In this document: piece by piece, positions 36,642 through 47,186 of the stretch
Numbering within the stretch: the stretch's first letter is position 1
Layout of the letters: the number at the start of each line of letters is the position of its first letter
Translations under genes and position numbers: made by a program
The notes under the pieces: model-generated
What the model was told of the DNA's origin: nothing
The model's input: only the letters and a program-made list of their open reading frames with translations
Database searches by the model: none
Origin: Alphaproteobacteria bacterium
Lineage (GTDB): Bacteria > Pseudomonadota > Alphaproteobacteria > Rhizobiales > Beijerinckiaceae
Length of the DNA: 64,000 bases
Direction: 5' to 3'
Assembly: GCA_016869595.1 (NCBI GenBank)
Contig: VGDT01000003.1
Coordinates: 32,266-96,265, forward strand

Positions 36642-37379
36642 CTAGATCATCGCCATGCCGCCGTTGACATGCAAGGTCTGCCCGGTGACGTAGCCCGCCT
36701 CTTCGCTTGCGAGATAGACGCAGGCGGCGGCCACATCCGCGCCGGTTCCAAGCCTTCCGGTCGGGACCATCCGAAGGATCGACTCTTTCTGCGCGTCGGT
36801 CAGCGCATTGGTCATCGGGCTTTCGATGAAGCCTGGCGCAACGCAATTGACCGTTACGCCGCGTGAGGCGACTTCCGCCGCAAGCGATTTTGACATGCCG
36901 ATCATGCCCGCCTTGGCGGCGGCGTAATTGCCCTGTCCGGGATTGCCTGTCACGCCCACGACCGAGGTGATTTGAATAATGCGGCCAAAGCGCTTCTTCA
37001 TCATTCCGCGCAGCGCCGCGCGCGACAATCGGAAGGCCGACGTCAGATTGACGTTGATGACGGCGTCCCAATCCTCGTCCTTGAGTCGCATGAACAACAT
37101 GTCGCGCGTGATTCCGGCGTTGTTGACAAGGATGTCCAGCCCGCCCATTGCCGCTTCGGCGGCCGGCACGAGCTTCTCGGTCTCTTCTTTTTGAGAAAGA
37201 TTGCAAGGCAGGATGTGCGTGCGGCCGTTCAGTTCGCCGGCAAGCGCCTCAAGCGCCTCTTTCCTCGTGCCGGAAAGCGCCACGGTCGCGCCGGACGAAT
37301 GAAGCGCGCGCGCGATCGCTGCGCCGATTCCCCCGCTTGCGCCCGTCACCAGCGCGGTCTTGCCGTTTAGATCGAACAT
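36642..37379 (-). CDS. fabG: 3-oxoacyl-ACP reductase FabG
   Basis: 245 aa from the ATG at 37379 with GGGAGGAGAGGG just upstream; the track start is a GTG in that site. NADPH-dependent short-chain dehydrogenase with T-G-A-S-G-G-I-G (about 11-18), N-N-A-G-I-T-R-D, the catalytic Ser in I-T-S-V-V-G and Y-A-A-A-K-A-G (Tyr/Lys). The C-terminus V-T-G-Q-T-L-H-V-N-G-G-M-A-M-I is characteristic of FabG. About 300 bp, presumably with the acpP promoter, separate it from acpP. Confidence 0.96.
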   Translation of the reverse strand: MFDLNGKTALVTGASGGIGAAIARALHSSGATVALSGTRKEALEALAGELNGRTHILPCNLSQKEETEKLVPAAEAAMGGLDILVNNAGITRDMLFMRLKDEDWDAVINVNLTSAFRLSRAALRGMMKKRFGRIIQITSVVGVTGNPGQGNYAAAKAGMIGMSKSLAAEVASRGVTVNCVAPGFIESPMTNALTDAQKESILRMVPTGRLGTGADVAAACVYLASEEAGYVTGQTLHVNGGMAMI

Positions 37380-37797
37380 TCCCTCTCCTCCCACCTGCCC
37401 ATGGCGTGAGCCTTATAGCTCAGTTTGGGGAGTGGCCTTTTTTCAGCCGCGGTTCAACGTCAGACGGCCGGCTTCGAAAAGGCGCTCGCATCGGCGCTTG
37501 GTCGAAGGCGGGAGAATGAACGAGCGCGATCTCGACTTTGTTTCGCAAACGACGGATTCGAGGCCGAATTGCTCAGTTCCTGCATCAGGATGGCCGCTAA
37601 ATCCCCATGTGACCCAAGTGCAACACTAAAAATCTTTTGGCCTTTTTGGGCCCGATTTTACCTTCTGTTTGTTGTTTCCCGCGTGAAATTTGACCACACT
37701 CCGCCGTGCTTGAGGTCAGCGTCAACGAACGTCCGAGAGAGTCACGGGACTGGCGCACCTATTAAATTTAAGTTGGCTCGAACTGAAGGATAGAGAG
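37380..37797. other. 418-bp intergenic region upstream of an outer membrane protein gene, no gene recognised
   Basis: Divergent gap between fabG (minus) and the Omp25-like gene (plus). Small track ORFs here run across fabG or lack family signals. It should carry the strong promoter of the outer membrane protein; I could not identify promoter boxes with confidence. Confidence 0.55.
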
Positions 37798-38604
37798 ATG
37801 AAGACAGCGATTTCGGCTCTGGCTCTGGCGACGGCGCTTTTCGCCGGCGCTGCGAGCGCCGCCGACCTCCCCTCCCACAAGGCGCCCCCGCCTTACATTC
37901 CCCCGCCGCCGGTCATGACCTGGACCGGCTTCTACGCCGGTCTTAACCTCGGTGGCGGCTTCCAGGATCGCTCCTCCTCCAACGTCATCAACTTTGGTTG
38001 GGGCGGCGGCAGCGGCGGTCGCGGCGGCGTCGTCGGCGGCGGCCAGATCGGCTACAACTTCCAGGTCACGCCGATGTTCGTCGTGGGCGTGGAGACCGAC
38101 TTCCAGGGCACGAGCATCGGCTCGGGCGGCGGCGGCAACAACTTGTTCCCGTTCCTGGTCGGTCCGGTGTTCTTCCCCGCCCTGAACCCCTTCTTGGCGG
38201 CCGGCTTCTTCGGCGGATCGGTCGACACCGCTCGCATCAACTGGTTCGGCACGGTTCGCGGCCGCGTGGGCATCACGCTGCTGAGCCCGCAGCTGCTCCT
38301 CTACGGCACGGGCGGCTTCGCCTATGGCGAAGTGCAGCGCAACGGCTGGTGGAACCAGAACAGCGCGGTGCAGACCGGCTGGACCGTTGGCGGCGGCGCC
38401 GAATACATGTTCATGCCGAACTGGTCCGCCAAGGCCGAGTATCTGTATACGCAGATCAGCGGCCAGGGCAACGGCGGCGGCTGGTGGGGCGGCGGCTTCG
38501 GCCTCAACAGCACCAACAACCGCACGCGCTTCCACACGATCCGCGCTGGCGTGAACTATCACTTCAACTTCGCCTCGCCGGCGCCGGTGTTGGCCAAGTA
38601 CTAA
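37798..38604 (+). CDS. Omp25-like outer membrane beta-barrel protein
   Basis: 268 aa. Signal peptide M-K-T-A-I-S-A-L-A-L-A-T-A-L-F ending A-S-A-A-D-L-P. The mature protein begins with a proline-rich stretch and M-T-W-T-G-F-Y-A-G-L-N-L-G-G-G, then Gly-rich beta strands and ends R-F-H-T-I-R-A-G-V-N-Y-H-F-N-F, the opacity/Omp25 pattern of Rhizobiales. Codons are strongly C-ending and the gene has a good ribosome site (GAGAG) and terminator, so it is likely abundant. It stands in opposite orientation inside the fabD-fabG interval. Confidence 0.93.
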   Translation: MKTAISALALATALFAGAASAADLPSHKAPPPYIPPPPVMTWTGFYAGLNLGGGFQDRSSSNVINFGWGGGSGGRGGVVGGGQIGYNFQVTPMFVVGVETDFQGTSIGSGGGGNNLFPFLVGPVFFPALNPFLAAGFFGGSVDTARINWFGTVRGRVGITLLSPQLLLYGTGGFAYGEVQRNGWWNQNSAVQTGWTVGGGAEYMFMPNWSAKAEYLYTQISGQGNGGGWWGGGFGLNSTNNRTRFHTIRAGVNYHFNFASPAPVLAKY

Positions 38605-38637
38605 TTCCGACTGATCGGCCTTACGGTCGAGAGAAGG

Positions 38638-38668
38638 GGCCCGGTCTTCGCGACCGGGCCTTTTCTTT
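38638..38668 (+). terminator. Intrinsic terminator after the Omp25-like gene
   Basis: 9-bp stem GGCCCGGTC / GACCGGGCC with loop TTCGC followed by TTTTCTTTT, 34 bp after the stop. Confidence 0.93.
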
Positions 38669-38801
38669 TGTCTGTCTCTCCGCGTCGCTAGATCACGCTG
38701 CGTTTGGGCGGAATCGCCCAAATGCAGATAACGTGATCGATTCTAAAAGATTAGAGCGCGCTTTACGCGAAAAACCGGATTCCACTTTTTCGCGGCGCGC
38801 T

Positions 38802-39749
38802 CTATGCGAAGGCGCGATAGGCGTCGAAATCGGCCGGCGCGCCGACTGAAATGCCCGCAGCTTGCGGCGCGATTCGCTTCAATAGCCCCGCGAGAACCTT
38901 GCCAGATCCGCATTCGACGAATTTCGTCACGCCGTGATCGGCCATATAGGCCACGCATTCGCGCCAGCGCACCGCGCCGGTGACTTGCTCGACAAGCAGA
39001 CGGCGGATCGCCTCCGGGTCCTGCATCGGCTCCGCCGTCACATTGGCGACGACCGGGACGAGCGGCGCGCTGATCGCCGCACCCGCAAGCGCATCGCGCA
39101 TGGCGTCGGCGGCGGGCTGCATCAGCGCGCAATGGAAAGGCGCCGAGACCGGCAGCAGCACTGCACGCTTGATTCCCTTCTCCTTGGAAATGTCGATCGC
39201 TTTCTCGACCGCTGTCTTGGCCCCCGAAATCACCACCTGTCCGCCGCCATTGTCATTGGCGACCTGGCAGACGCCGTTCGCCACCGCCGCGGCCTCTTCA
39301 GCAATGGCGCGCGCCTGATCGAGGTCAGCGCCGAGCAGCGCCGCCATTGCGCCCTCTCCGACCGGAACCGCCTTCTGCATGGCGTCGCCGCGAATGCGCA
39401 AAAGCCGCGCCGTGTCGGAAATGGTCAGCGCGCCGGCGGCCGCGAGCGCTGAATATTCGCCGAGCGAATGTCCGGCGACAAAGGCCGCGTCGCGCGTAAG
39501 ATCAAGGCCGCATTCGGCCTCGAGCGCACGGATCGCGGCGAGCGAGACCGCCATCAGGGCGGGCTGGGCGTTGGCGGTCAGGGTCAGCTCGTTTTCCGGT
39601 CCTTCGAACATCAGCTTCGAGAGCGGCTGCGACAGCGCCTCGTCGACCTCGGCGAAAACCGCGCGCGCCGGCGCAAAAGCATCGAACAGCGCCTTGCCCA
39701 TGCCGACCGCCTGAGATCCCTGACCCGGAAAAATGAAAGCCTTCGCCAT
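38802..39749 (-). CDS. fabD: Malonyl-CoA:ACP transacylase
   Basis: 315 aa from the ATG at 39749 with GGAG upstream; the track start is 11 codons earlier. Loads malonyl groups onto ACP. A-F-I-F-P-G-Q-G-S-Q near the N-terminus, the nucleophile in G-H-S-L-G-E-Y-S-A-L (Ser about 93), and the catalytic His in S-A-P-F-H-C-A-L-M. Normally next to fabG in this cluster; here separated by the Omp25-like gene. Confidence 0.96.
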   Translation of the reverse strand: MAKAFIFPGQGSQAVGMGKALFDAFAPARAVFAEVDEALSQPLSKLMFEGPENELTLTANAQPALMAVSLAAIRALEAECGLDLTRDAAFVAGHSLGEYSALAAAGALTISDTARLLRIRGDAMQKAVPVGEGAMAALLGADLDQARAIAEEAAAVANGVCQVANDNGGGQVVISGAKTAVEKAIDISKEKGIKRAVLLPVSAPFHCALMQPAADAMRDALAGAAISAPLVPVVANVTAEPMQDPEAIRRLLVEQVTGAVRWRECVAYMADHGVTKFVECGSGKVLAGLLKRIAPQAAGISVGAPADFDAYRAFA

Positions 39750-39902
39750 CTCCAACAGCCCCACTAGCACTTTCTGGCGCAACGACTGGTTTCCTCAGCA
39801 TGAGGGTTTGAGTCGCCCGCCGCTTCCTAAGCGTCGCGAGTGGCATTGCGCGGTTCGCCATGTCAAGTTGGCGCAAGGACGTTCGACGGGCTGGGGCGAG
39901 AG

Positions 39903-40469
39903 ATGAGCCATAAGACATGCGATTGCGGCGGCGGTCGTTTTGATCGGCGCGCCGCGCTGACGACAATGGGCGTCGGTCTCGCGGCTGCGATTGGCGCCAC
40001 GCCCGCGCTGGCGCATGCGAAGCGCTCGCCTGTCCGTCCGGAGGATGAGAAGTTCATGCGGCTCGCGATCGACGAAGCGGCGAAGGGCGACTTTCCCTTC
40101 GGCGCGGTGATCGTGCACGACGGCAAAGTCTTCTCGACCGGACGCAATCTCGGCGTGACGAACAATGATCCGACGGCGCATGGCGAGATGGTGGCGATCC
40201 GCCGCTTCGTCGCCGACAATCCGGCGAAGGACTTAAAAGGCGCGACGCTTTATACGTCGGGCGAGCCCTGCCCGATGTGCATGGGCGCGATCGTCTGGTG
40301 CGGCATGGGACGCGTCGTCTTCGCCGCGTCGATCGAGCAATTAGCGAAACGGCTCGGCCAGATCATGATTACGAGCCGCGCTGTCGCCGAGGCCGCGCCC
40401 TTTCTAACGGTCGAGATCACCGGCGGCGTGCTCGCGCCGGAAGCGCTCGCGCTCTTCGATAAGAAATAG
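39903..40469 (+). CDS. Exported (Tat-type signal) nucleoside deaminase
   Basis: 188 aa from the ATG at 39903. Cytidine/guanine deaminase fold with the zinc motif T-A-H-G-E-M (His and catalytic Glu) and P-C-P-M-C-M-G-A-I-V-W-C (two Cys). The N-terminus is unusual: R-F-D-R-R-A-A-L-T-T-M-G followed by a hydrophobic stretch and A-L-A-H-A, which looks like a twin-arginine signal. Family members are normally cytosolic and deaminate guanine, cytosine or tRNA adenosine. The protein may act in the periplasm. Substrate unknown. Confidence 0.82.
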   Translation: MSHKTCDCGGGRFDRRAALTTMGVGLAAAIGATPALAHAKRSPVRPEDEKFMRLAIDEAAKGDFPFGAVIVHDGKVFSTGRNLGVTNNDPTAHGEMVAIRRFVADNPAKDLKGATLYTSGEPCPMCMGAIVWCGMGRVVFAASIEQLAKRLGQIMITSRAVAEAAPFLTVEITGGVLAPEALALFDKK

Positions 40470-40575
40470 GCGATTCTTCGACCTGCGCAGGAGCTTGACC
40501 GCTTCAGCGCTGCAGTTGCGGGCCGCCGAAACGACATCCCGTCAATAGGCGACGTCCGCTGCGGATGTGGCCAAC

Positions 40576-42387
40576 TCAACTACTCAGATGAACCTCTAGA
40601 CCGTTGGCCTTTCGTATGAAGCTAATCAGCTCAACAACTCGATTTCGAAGATCGAGGCATGAAAGATCTGCAGCGGTTTCGCATACCCGCTGGGCGACGC
40701 GCACCTTGTCGACCTCCTTGACGATCGCTTTACCCGGCTGACCGTCGTCTCCCAGCCGCTTAAAGTACAAAGCATGTTCGAATCGGCCATTCTTGTGGTG
40801 GGTGCCGTATACTTTAGAGTGAACGTTCTTCACCGCATCCTGCAGCATTTCGTACGGGATATAATTTTCAATTTCCCGCCCGGCTGTAACCCAGGCAGGT
40901 CCCCTCGATCTGGAAAACTCTTCGATAATGCGGGATTTAGTTTGATTCAAAGCGTCAGATGCGGAACGCTTGTCGCTATCGATCACAATAGCGCTATTTC
41001 GGTTTAAGGCCATTAGATTTACAAATTGCTTGACCTCTTCGTCTGATTCCATGTCGTCACCCGACAAATGGCTGAGCAGTCTACCGCCATAAAACATAAT
41101 CGAGTAATGGGTGCTTTCGATAAGTTCGTCGTCGAGCGACGCTATCCAGTGTTTCAGATAGATTCTGTCAGATGGCCCTTCAACCCAAATTACTGCGTTT
41201 GCTTGAAGCAGGTCTGAAGCCTTATACCCAAGATCCACGCATATTCCAAAGCGCTCACGCTTGAGAATTGTTTCTGTAATCTGCGTCTTGGCTCCATCGT
41301 TGCTGACATGAAACACGGCGGACCCAGGAGTATCGATGAAGCAGGCGGAGTGGGTAGCAATAAAATACTGATTTGAAGTATATTTTTGCAAATAGGAAAC
41401 GAGCTTTCTCTGTAAGATTGGATGAAGGTGAAGCTCCGGCTCTTCAATACATATTATCATATTTTCATGTGAGATGCAGGCAGCAGCGATGACAATTAGC
41501 TCGTGAATTCCCGTTCCGAGTGCGGAAAGAGGCAATTTCTTTCCATTCATTTCCACTACAATATGTTGGCGGTTGTGAGGTATCTGGATCTGCGCAGACT
41601 TTTCGCCACTCACATCCACCAACAATTTGTTAATTCTCTCAAACACCTCCTTGTCTTGTGGTCTATCGTAATCCGGGTTTTGAAGAGTGGCTAAGCGATC
41701 TATCAGACCCTGTCCGCTAAGATCAGAGTAGTCTTGATCCTTGGGACCGATTTGCCGGATTGCAGGAATAAGACCCGCTTGAGGCAATTGGATCTTGGCT
41801 CGCGATCTAAGTGCTTGGATGGATTCCGGGAACCAATGCGCTTGATAGGCGCCGCCGTTTCTTCCAGTTGAGAGTGACCAAAAAGATTCCCACTCATCGG
41901 GCCGCATAACAGTCAGTCCGGTCTGAGCGTCAATTCCTTTGTCGAAATCAAAAGAGGGAGGTGGAAAAGCTCCTCTTGCTGGAGGAATCGGAGTTCTGAA
42001 CCAAATCACCCCACCTTCGTCAAAATAAGCGATGAGTTTTGTAACGAGGTCTTTTGAATCGAAATTATGTCCATGTTGGACGCGCTGAGGGGGTAAGCCG
42101 GTAGTCGCCATTTCTAGGAAGTGCGTTGATGGAATCGCAAGGCACGCACTCAGCGTCCCTTGGCTTGAACCCAAATGTACATCAAGAGAATCGAGTTGAT
42201 TTGCTCTTTCACCTTCCCTTCCTGGATAATTTGACAAATGCCTTGAGATAAAATTCAGCACTGTTGATTTTCCAGAGTTATTTGATCCAATGAAAAAGTT
42301 AAAGCGCTTGAATGGACACAAGGACTGTATTTGATCGCCAATCCCTCGATAATATTGCAGTTTTAAGCCGTGTAAGAAAATGCCCAT
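40576..42387 (-). CDS. OLD-family ATPase with Toprim nuclease domain
   Basis: 603 aa from the ATG at 42387; the track ORF extends back over the acs gene and is wrong. Walker A G-S-N-N-S-G-K-S-T (34-42), signature-like L-S-A-L-G-T-G-I-H-E-L (287-297), Walker B I-I-C-I-E-E-P-E-L-H-L-H-P (311-323), then a C-terminal Toprim domain with V-E-G-P-S-D-R (Glu403) and D-S-D (470-472). This is the layout of overcoming-lysogenization-defect (OLD) nucleases, several of which defend against phage. No UvrD-like helicase lies next to it, so it would be a stand-alone class 1-type protein. Base composition is visibly more AT-rich than its neighbours, which suggests horizontal gain. Confidence 0.87.
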   Translation of the reverse strand: MGIFLHGLKLQYYRGIGDQIQSLCPFKRFNFFIGSNNSGKSTVLNFISRHLSNYPGREGERANQLDSLDVHLGSSQGTLSACLAIPSTHFLEMATTGLPPQRVQHGHNFDSKDLVTKLIAYFDEGGVIWFRTPIPPARGAFPPPSFDFDKGIDAQTGLTVMRPDEWESFWSLSTGRNGGAYQAHWFPESIQALRSRAKIQLPQAGLIPAIRQIGPKDQDYSDLSGQGLIDRLATLQNPDYDRPQDKEVFERINKLLVDVSGEKSAQIQIPHNRQHIVVEMNGKKLPLSALGTGIHELIVIAAACISHENMIICIEEPELHLHPILQRKLVSYLQKYTSNQYFIATHSACFIDTPGSAVFHVSNDGAKTQITETILKRERFGICVDLGYKASDLLQANAVIWVEGPSDRIYLKHWIASLDDELIESTHYSIMFYGGRLLSHLSGDDMESDEEVKQFVNLMALNRNSAIVIDSDKRSASDALNQTKSRIIEEFSRSRGPAWVTAGREIENYIPYEMLQDAVKNVHSKVYGTHHKNGRFEHALYFKRLGDDGQPGKAIVKEVDKVRVAQRVCETAADLSCLDLRNRVVELISFIRKANGLEVHLSS

Positions 42388-42415
42388 GAGCAAATCCGTC
42401 AGTTGATTAGCGGGA

Positions 42416-44356
<1,941 letters not shown>

Positions 44357-44380
44357 TATTTTTCTGACGCCTTCGAGTTC

Positions 44381-44540
44381 GTCATGGCCGGGCTTGACCC
44401 GGCCATCCACGCCATGATGCTGCGCGATCCCTATTCAGCGGATCGTATTACAGTCTTTCAACTGCAGCCGATACGTCCGCGTGGATGCCCGCGACAAGCG
44501 CGGGCATGACGCGCCAAGGGACAAGCGCGGGCATGACGCG
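44381..44540. repeat. Palindromic intergenic repeat of a second subtype, upstream of acs
   Basis: Left half GTCATGGCCGGG-CTTGA-CCCGGCCATCCACGCC (44381-44413) and right half GCGTGGATGCCCGC-GACAA-GCGCGGGCATGAC (44479-44510) form an inverted pair around a 65-nt spacer. A further partial right half follows at 44519-44540. Each half is itself a hairpin. The track start of acs ([10 protein letters not shown]) is an artefact of this element. Confidence 0.85.
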
Positions 44541-44560
44541 CATGGGATTGAAGTTCGCGC

Positions 44561-45175
44561 TCATCCTTTGCCTGCGCGCGCCAACTCGACATTGTGCTGC
44601 ATGCGCCGAACCATGAGCCGCATCAGGTAAAAGCCGAATTGGGGGGTCTGCGCCGCGAGCTGCAAGAGATCGTCGTAGCGCACGCAGAGAAGCTCGACGT
44701 CCGTCGCGGCGACCGCGGTGGCGGTGCGGCGATTCTCATCGGTGAACATCCCCATCTCGCCAAAGAGCGCGCCGGGCTTCAGCGTCACGTCGGGCTCGCG
44801 CAGATGGATTTCGCCGCGCACCAAAAGATAGGCTTCCTCCGACAAATCGCCCTTGCGATGCAGGACGAAGCCTTCGGACAGTTTTAGCGGCTTCATATAG
44901 GGGCGCAGCCATTCGAAATCGAAATCCTCGGAGGCGGCGGCGCGAATGTCCTGGACAAGGCGCTGCATCTGCCGAAGCCGCAGCACATTGACCGGCACCA
45001 GAAAGGCGTTGAGCGCGAAGAGCGGGTAGAGACCCTTCAAGAAGAAATAAAGAGCGAACAGCGCATTGGCGAGGATCGCCGCGATGCGCAAGGGGATCAT
45101 GGTGTTCGACACATAGACGAACACGCTCGCCGCCGCGGCGAGATAGCCGATCGCTTCGATAACGAGAGCGTTCAT
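44561..45175 (-). CDS. Membrane protein with C-terminal cyclic nucleotide-binding domain
   Basis: 204 aa. Three hydrophobic segments (about 5-24, 28-48, 50-65) then, after a linker, a cNMP-binding barrel at about 95-195: [27 protein letters not shown] (phosphate-binding cassette region) and [11 protein letters not shown]. The overall layout resembles Popeye-like or Crp-like sensory membrane proteins. There is no DNA-binding domain or kinase. Ligand and partner unknown. Divergent from leuD. Confidence 0.82.
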   Translation of the reverse strand: MNALVIEAIGYLAAAASVFVYVSNTMIPLRIAAILANALFALYFFLKGLYPLFALNAFLVPVNVLRLRQMQRLVQDIRAAASEDFDFEWLRPYMKPLKLSEGFVLHRKGDLSEEAYLLVRGEIHLREPDVTLKPGALFGEMGMFTDENRRTATAVAATDVELLCVRYDDLLQLAAQTPQFGFYLMRLMVRRMQHNVELARAGKG

Positions 45176-45308
45176 CCGTAGATCTTTTTGGAGCGCGACA
45201 GGTCGGTCGCGGGCGATCTTAGATCAAAGGGCCGCGCCCCCGATAGGCTTCCTTTGCGCGCGGGCGGGGGATTTGATAAAGGGCGCGCTTGAACCCACAG
45301 GTCCCCAA

Positions 45309-45914
45309 ATGGAAAAATTCACCACGCTGACCGGCGTCGCCGCGCCGCTGCCGATCATGAACGTCGATACGGACATGATCATTCCCAAGCAGTATCTCAA
45401 AACCATTCAGCGCACCGGCCTCGGCAAGGGCCTCTTTTCGGAGATGCGCTATCGCGAGGACGGCTCGGAGAACCCCGATTTCGTGCTGAACCAGCCCGCC
45501 TACCGCAACGCCAGCATTCTCGTCGCCGGCGACAATTTCGGCTGCGGCTCGTCGCGCGAACATGCGCCCTGGGCGCTGCTCGATTTCGGCGTCCGTTGCA
45601 TCATTTCGACAAGCTTCGCCGACATTTTCTACAACAATTGCTTCAAGAACGGGATCTTGCCGATCACGGTCAGCCAGGCCGAGCTCGACAGACTGATGGA
45701 CGACGCCAAGCGCGGCGCGAACGCCACGCTGACCATCGATCTTGAGGCGCAGGAAATTCGCGGGCCCGACGGCGGCGTCATCAAATTCGACATCGATCCC
45801 TTTCGCAAGCATTGCCTGCTGAATGGACTCGATGACATCGGGCTGACGCTCCAAAAGGCCAAGAAGATCGATGATTATGAAAAGCAGGCCGCGGCGAAGC
45901 GCCCTTGGGCGTGA
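45309..45914 (+). CDS. leuD: 3-isopropylmalate dehydratase small subunit
   Basis: 201 aa from the ATG at 45309 ([10 protein letters not shown]); the track adds 12 residues. Swivelling domain of isopropylmalate isomerase in leucine synthesis. [14 protein letters not shown] (about 18-31), [13 protein letters not shown] (about 77-89) and F-A-D-I-F-Y-N-N are diagnostic. leuC is not in the window. Confidence 0.95.
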   Translation: MEKFTTLTGVAAPLPIMNVDTDMIIPKQYLKTIQRTGLGKGLFSEMRYREDGSENPDFVLNQPAYRNASILVAGDNFGCGSSREHAPWALLDFGVRCIISTSFADIFYNNCFKNGILPITVSQAELDRLMDDAKRGANATLTIDLEAQEIRGPDGGVIKFDIDPFRKHCLLNGLDDIGLTLQKAKKIDDYEKQAAAKRPWA

Positions 45915-46001
45915 CTGCGACTCGCAGCGCGGCGCCGCACACCACATATTTCAGATGCGGCGCTCATCGGATAGAGCACGGTTAACGCTTCCAAACCTTG
46001 G

Positions 46002-47012
46002 ATGCCCAGAGCGACGGACAAGGCGCGCTTGAGCTATCTTTCCGCACTTTCACTGCGTTTTCGCGCCGCCGGCCAGTCGCTGGCGCGGCTCGCGGAAGGC
46101 GTCAGGCGGTCCCGCAAGCCCGACGAAATCTTCGAAGGCCAGTGGATCGACGCCGGCGCCGAAAATTTAGGCGCCGACGCTGACGAAGAAGCGCGGGACA
46201 AGGCCTTTTGGGGACCAGCCCCCAGCGTGGATCAGCAGGCCGCATTTGAGCCGCGCTCGGCCTACCACGAGCCAGCCGGATTCGACGGCGAGGGCCTGCT
46301 GTCGGTTCACAACCTGGCGAAGTCTTATAAATCGCGCCGCGTCGTGGAAGACGTGAGCCTGCATGTCGCGCGCGGCGAAGCAGTCGGACTCCTCGGTCCC
46401 AACGGCGCCGGCAAAACCACCGTTTTTTATATGATCACCGGGCTGGTGAAGCCCGATAGGGGCGTCATTTCGCTCGACGGCTATGATGTGACGCCGCTGC
46501 CCATGTATCGCCGCGCTCGGCTCGGAATCGGCTATCTACCCCAGGAAGCCTCGGTATTTCGGGGCTTGTCGGTGGAGGATAATATCCGCGCCGTCCTCGA
46601 GATCACTCAACCGGACGCCAAAAAGCGCGAAGAAGAACTCGACGCCCTTCTCGAAGAATTCCGCCTCACCGGCCTGCGCCACACGCCCGCCGTGGCGCTT
46701 TCAGGCGGCGAAAGACGGCGCTGCGAAATCGCCCGGGCGCTCGCCGGCCATCCCTCCTTCATGCTGCTCGACGAGCCTTTCGCCGGCATCGATCCGATTG
46801 CCGTCGGCGGCATTCAGGACCTCGTGCGGCATTTAAAAGCGCGCGGGATCGGCGTGCTCATCACCGACCACAGCGTTCGCGAAACGCTAGGTCTCACTGA
46901 CCGCGCCTATATCATCTACAACGGCCATGTGCTGACCGAAGGCGCGCCTGAGGAAATCGTCGCCAATCCGGACGTGCGGCGGATCTATCTGGGCGAAGAT
47001 TTCCGCATGTAG
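46002..47012 (+). CDS. lptB: LPS export ABC transporter ATP-binding protein
   Basis: 336 aa. Powers extraction of lipopolysaccharide by LptFG. ABC domain at about 97-336: G-P-N-G-A-G-K-T-T (Walker A), L-P-Q-E-A-S-V-F-R-G-L-S-V-E (Q-loop and LptB motif), L-S-G-G-E-R-R-R (signature), M-L-L-D-E-P-F-A-G-I-D-P (Walker B), and the terminal V-R-R-I-Y-L-G-E-D-F. The first 95 residues are an extra, charged N-terminal extension without a known domain. Followed by rpoN as in many proteobacteria, but lptC and lptA are missing upstream. Confidence 0.95.
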   Translation: MPRATDKARLSYLSALSLRFRAAGQSLARLAEGVRRSRKPDEIFEGQWIDAGAENLGADADEEARDKAFWGPAPSVDQQAAFEPRSAYHEPAGFDGEGLLSVHNLAKSYKSRRVVEDVSLHVARGEAVGLLGPNGAGKTTVFYMITGLVKPDRGVISLDGYDVTPLPMYRRARLGIGYLPQEASVFRGLSVEDNIRAVLEITQPDAKKREEELDALLEEFRLTGLRHTPAVALSGGERRRCEIARALAGHPSFMLLDEPFAGIDPIAVGGIQDLVRHLKARGIGVLITDHSVRETLGLTDRAYIIYNGHVLTEGAPEEIVANPDVRRIYLGEDFRM

Positions 47013-47186
47013 CGCCCGTATGGCGCTGTTTTCGCGCGCCGCCCGACTGTCCGTACCAATGATTAATGATTGGGCGTTTTGCTCGGCGCGGCGCTGTTTT
47101 TTTGGCCCTGCGCGCTCTTCCTTGAAATGCTATAAGCAAAAAACGGGCCGCAGAGAAGCGGTTGGCGTTCGAGTGGGTCGGGCGAA

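Noticed and set aside
36430-37206. 258-aa minus-strand ORF overlapping fabG
   Set aside because: It runs on the same strand as fabG but in another frame; it has none of the dehydrogenase motifs and overlaps the true fabG nearly completely.
44357-44410. 18-codon extension of Acs
   Set aside because: It reads the intergenic repeat as protein and is not part of the conserved enzyme.
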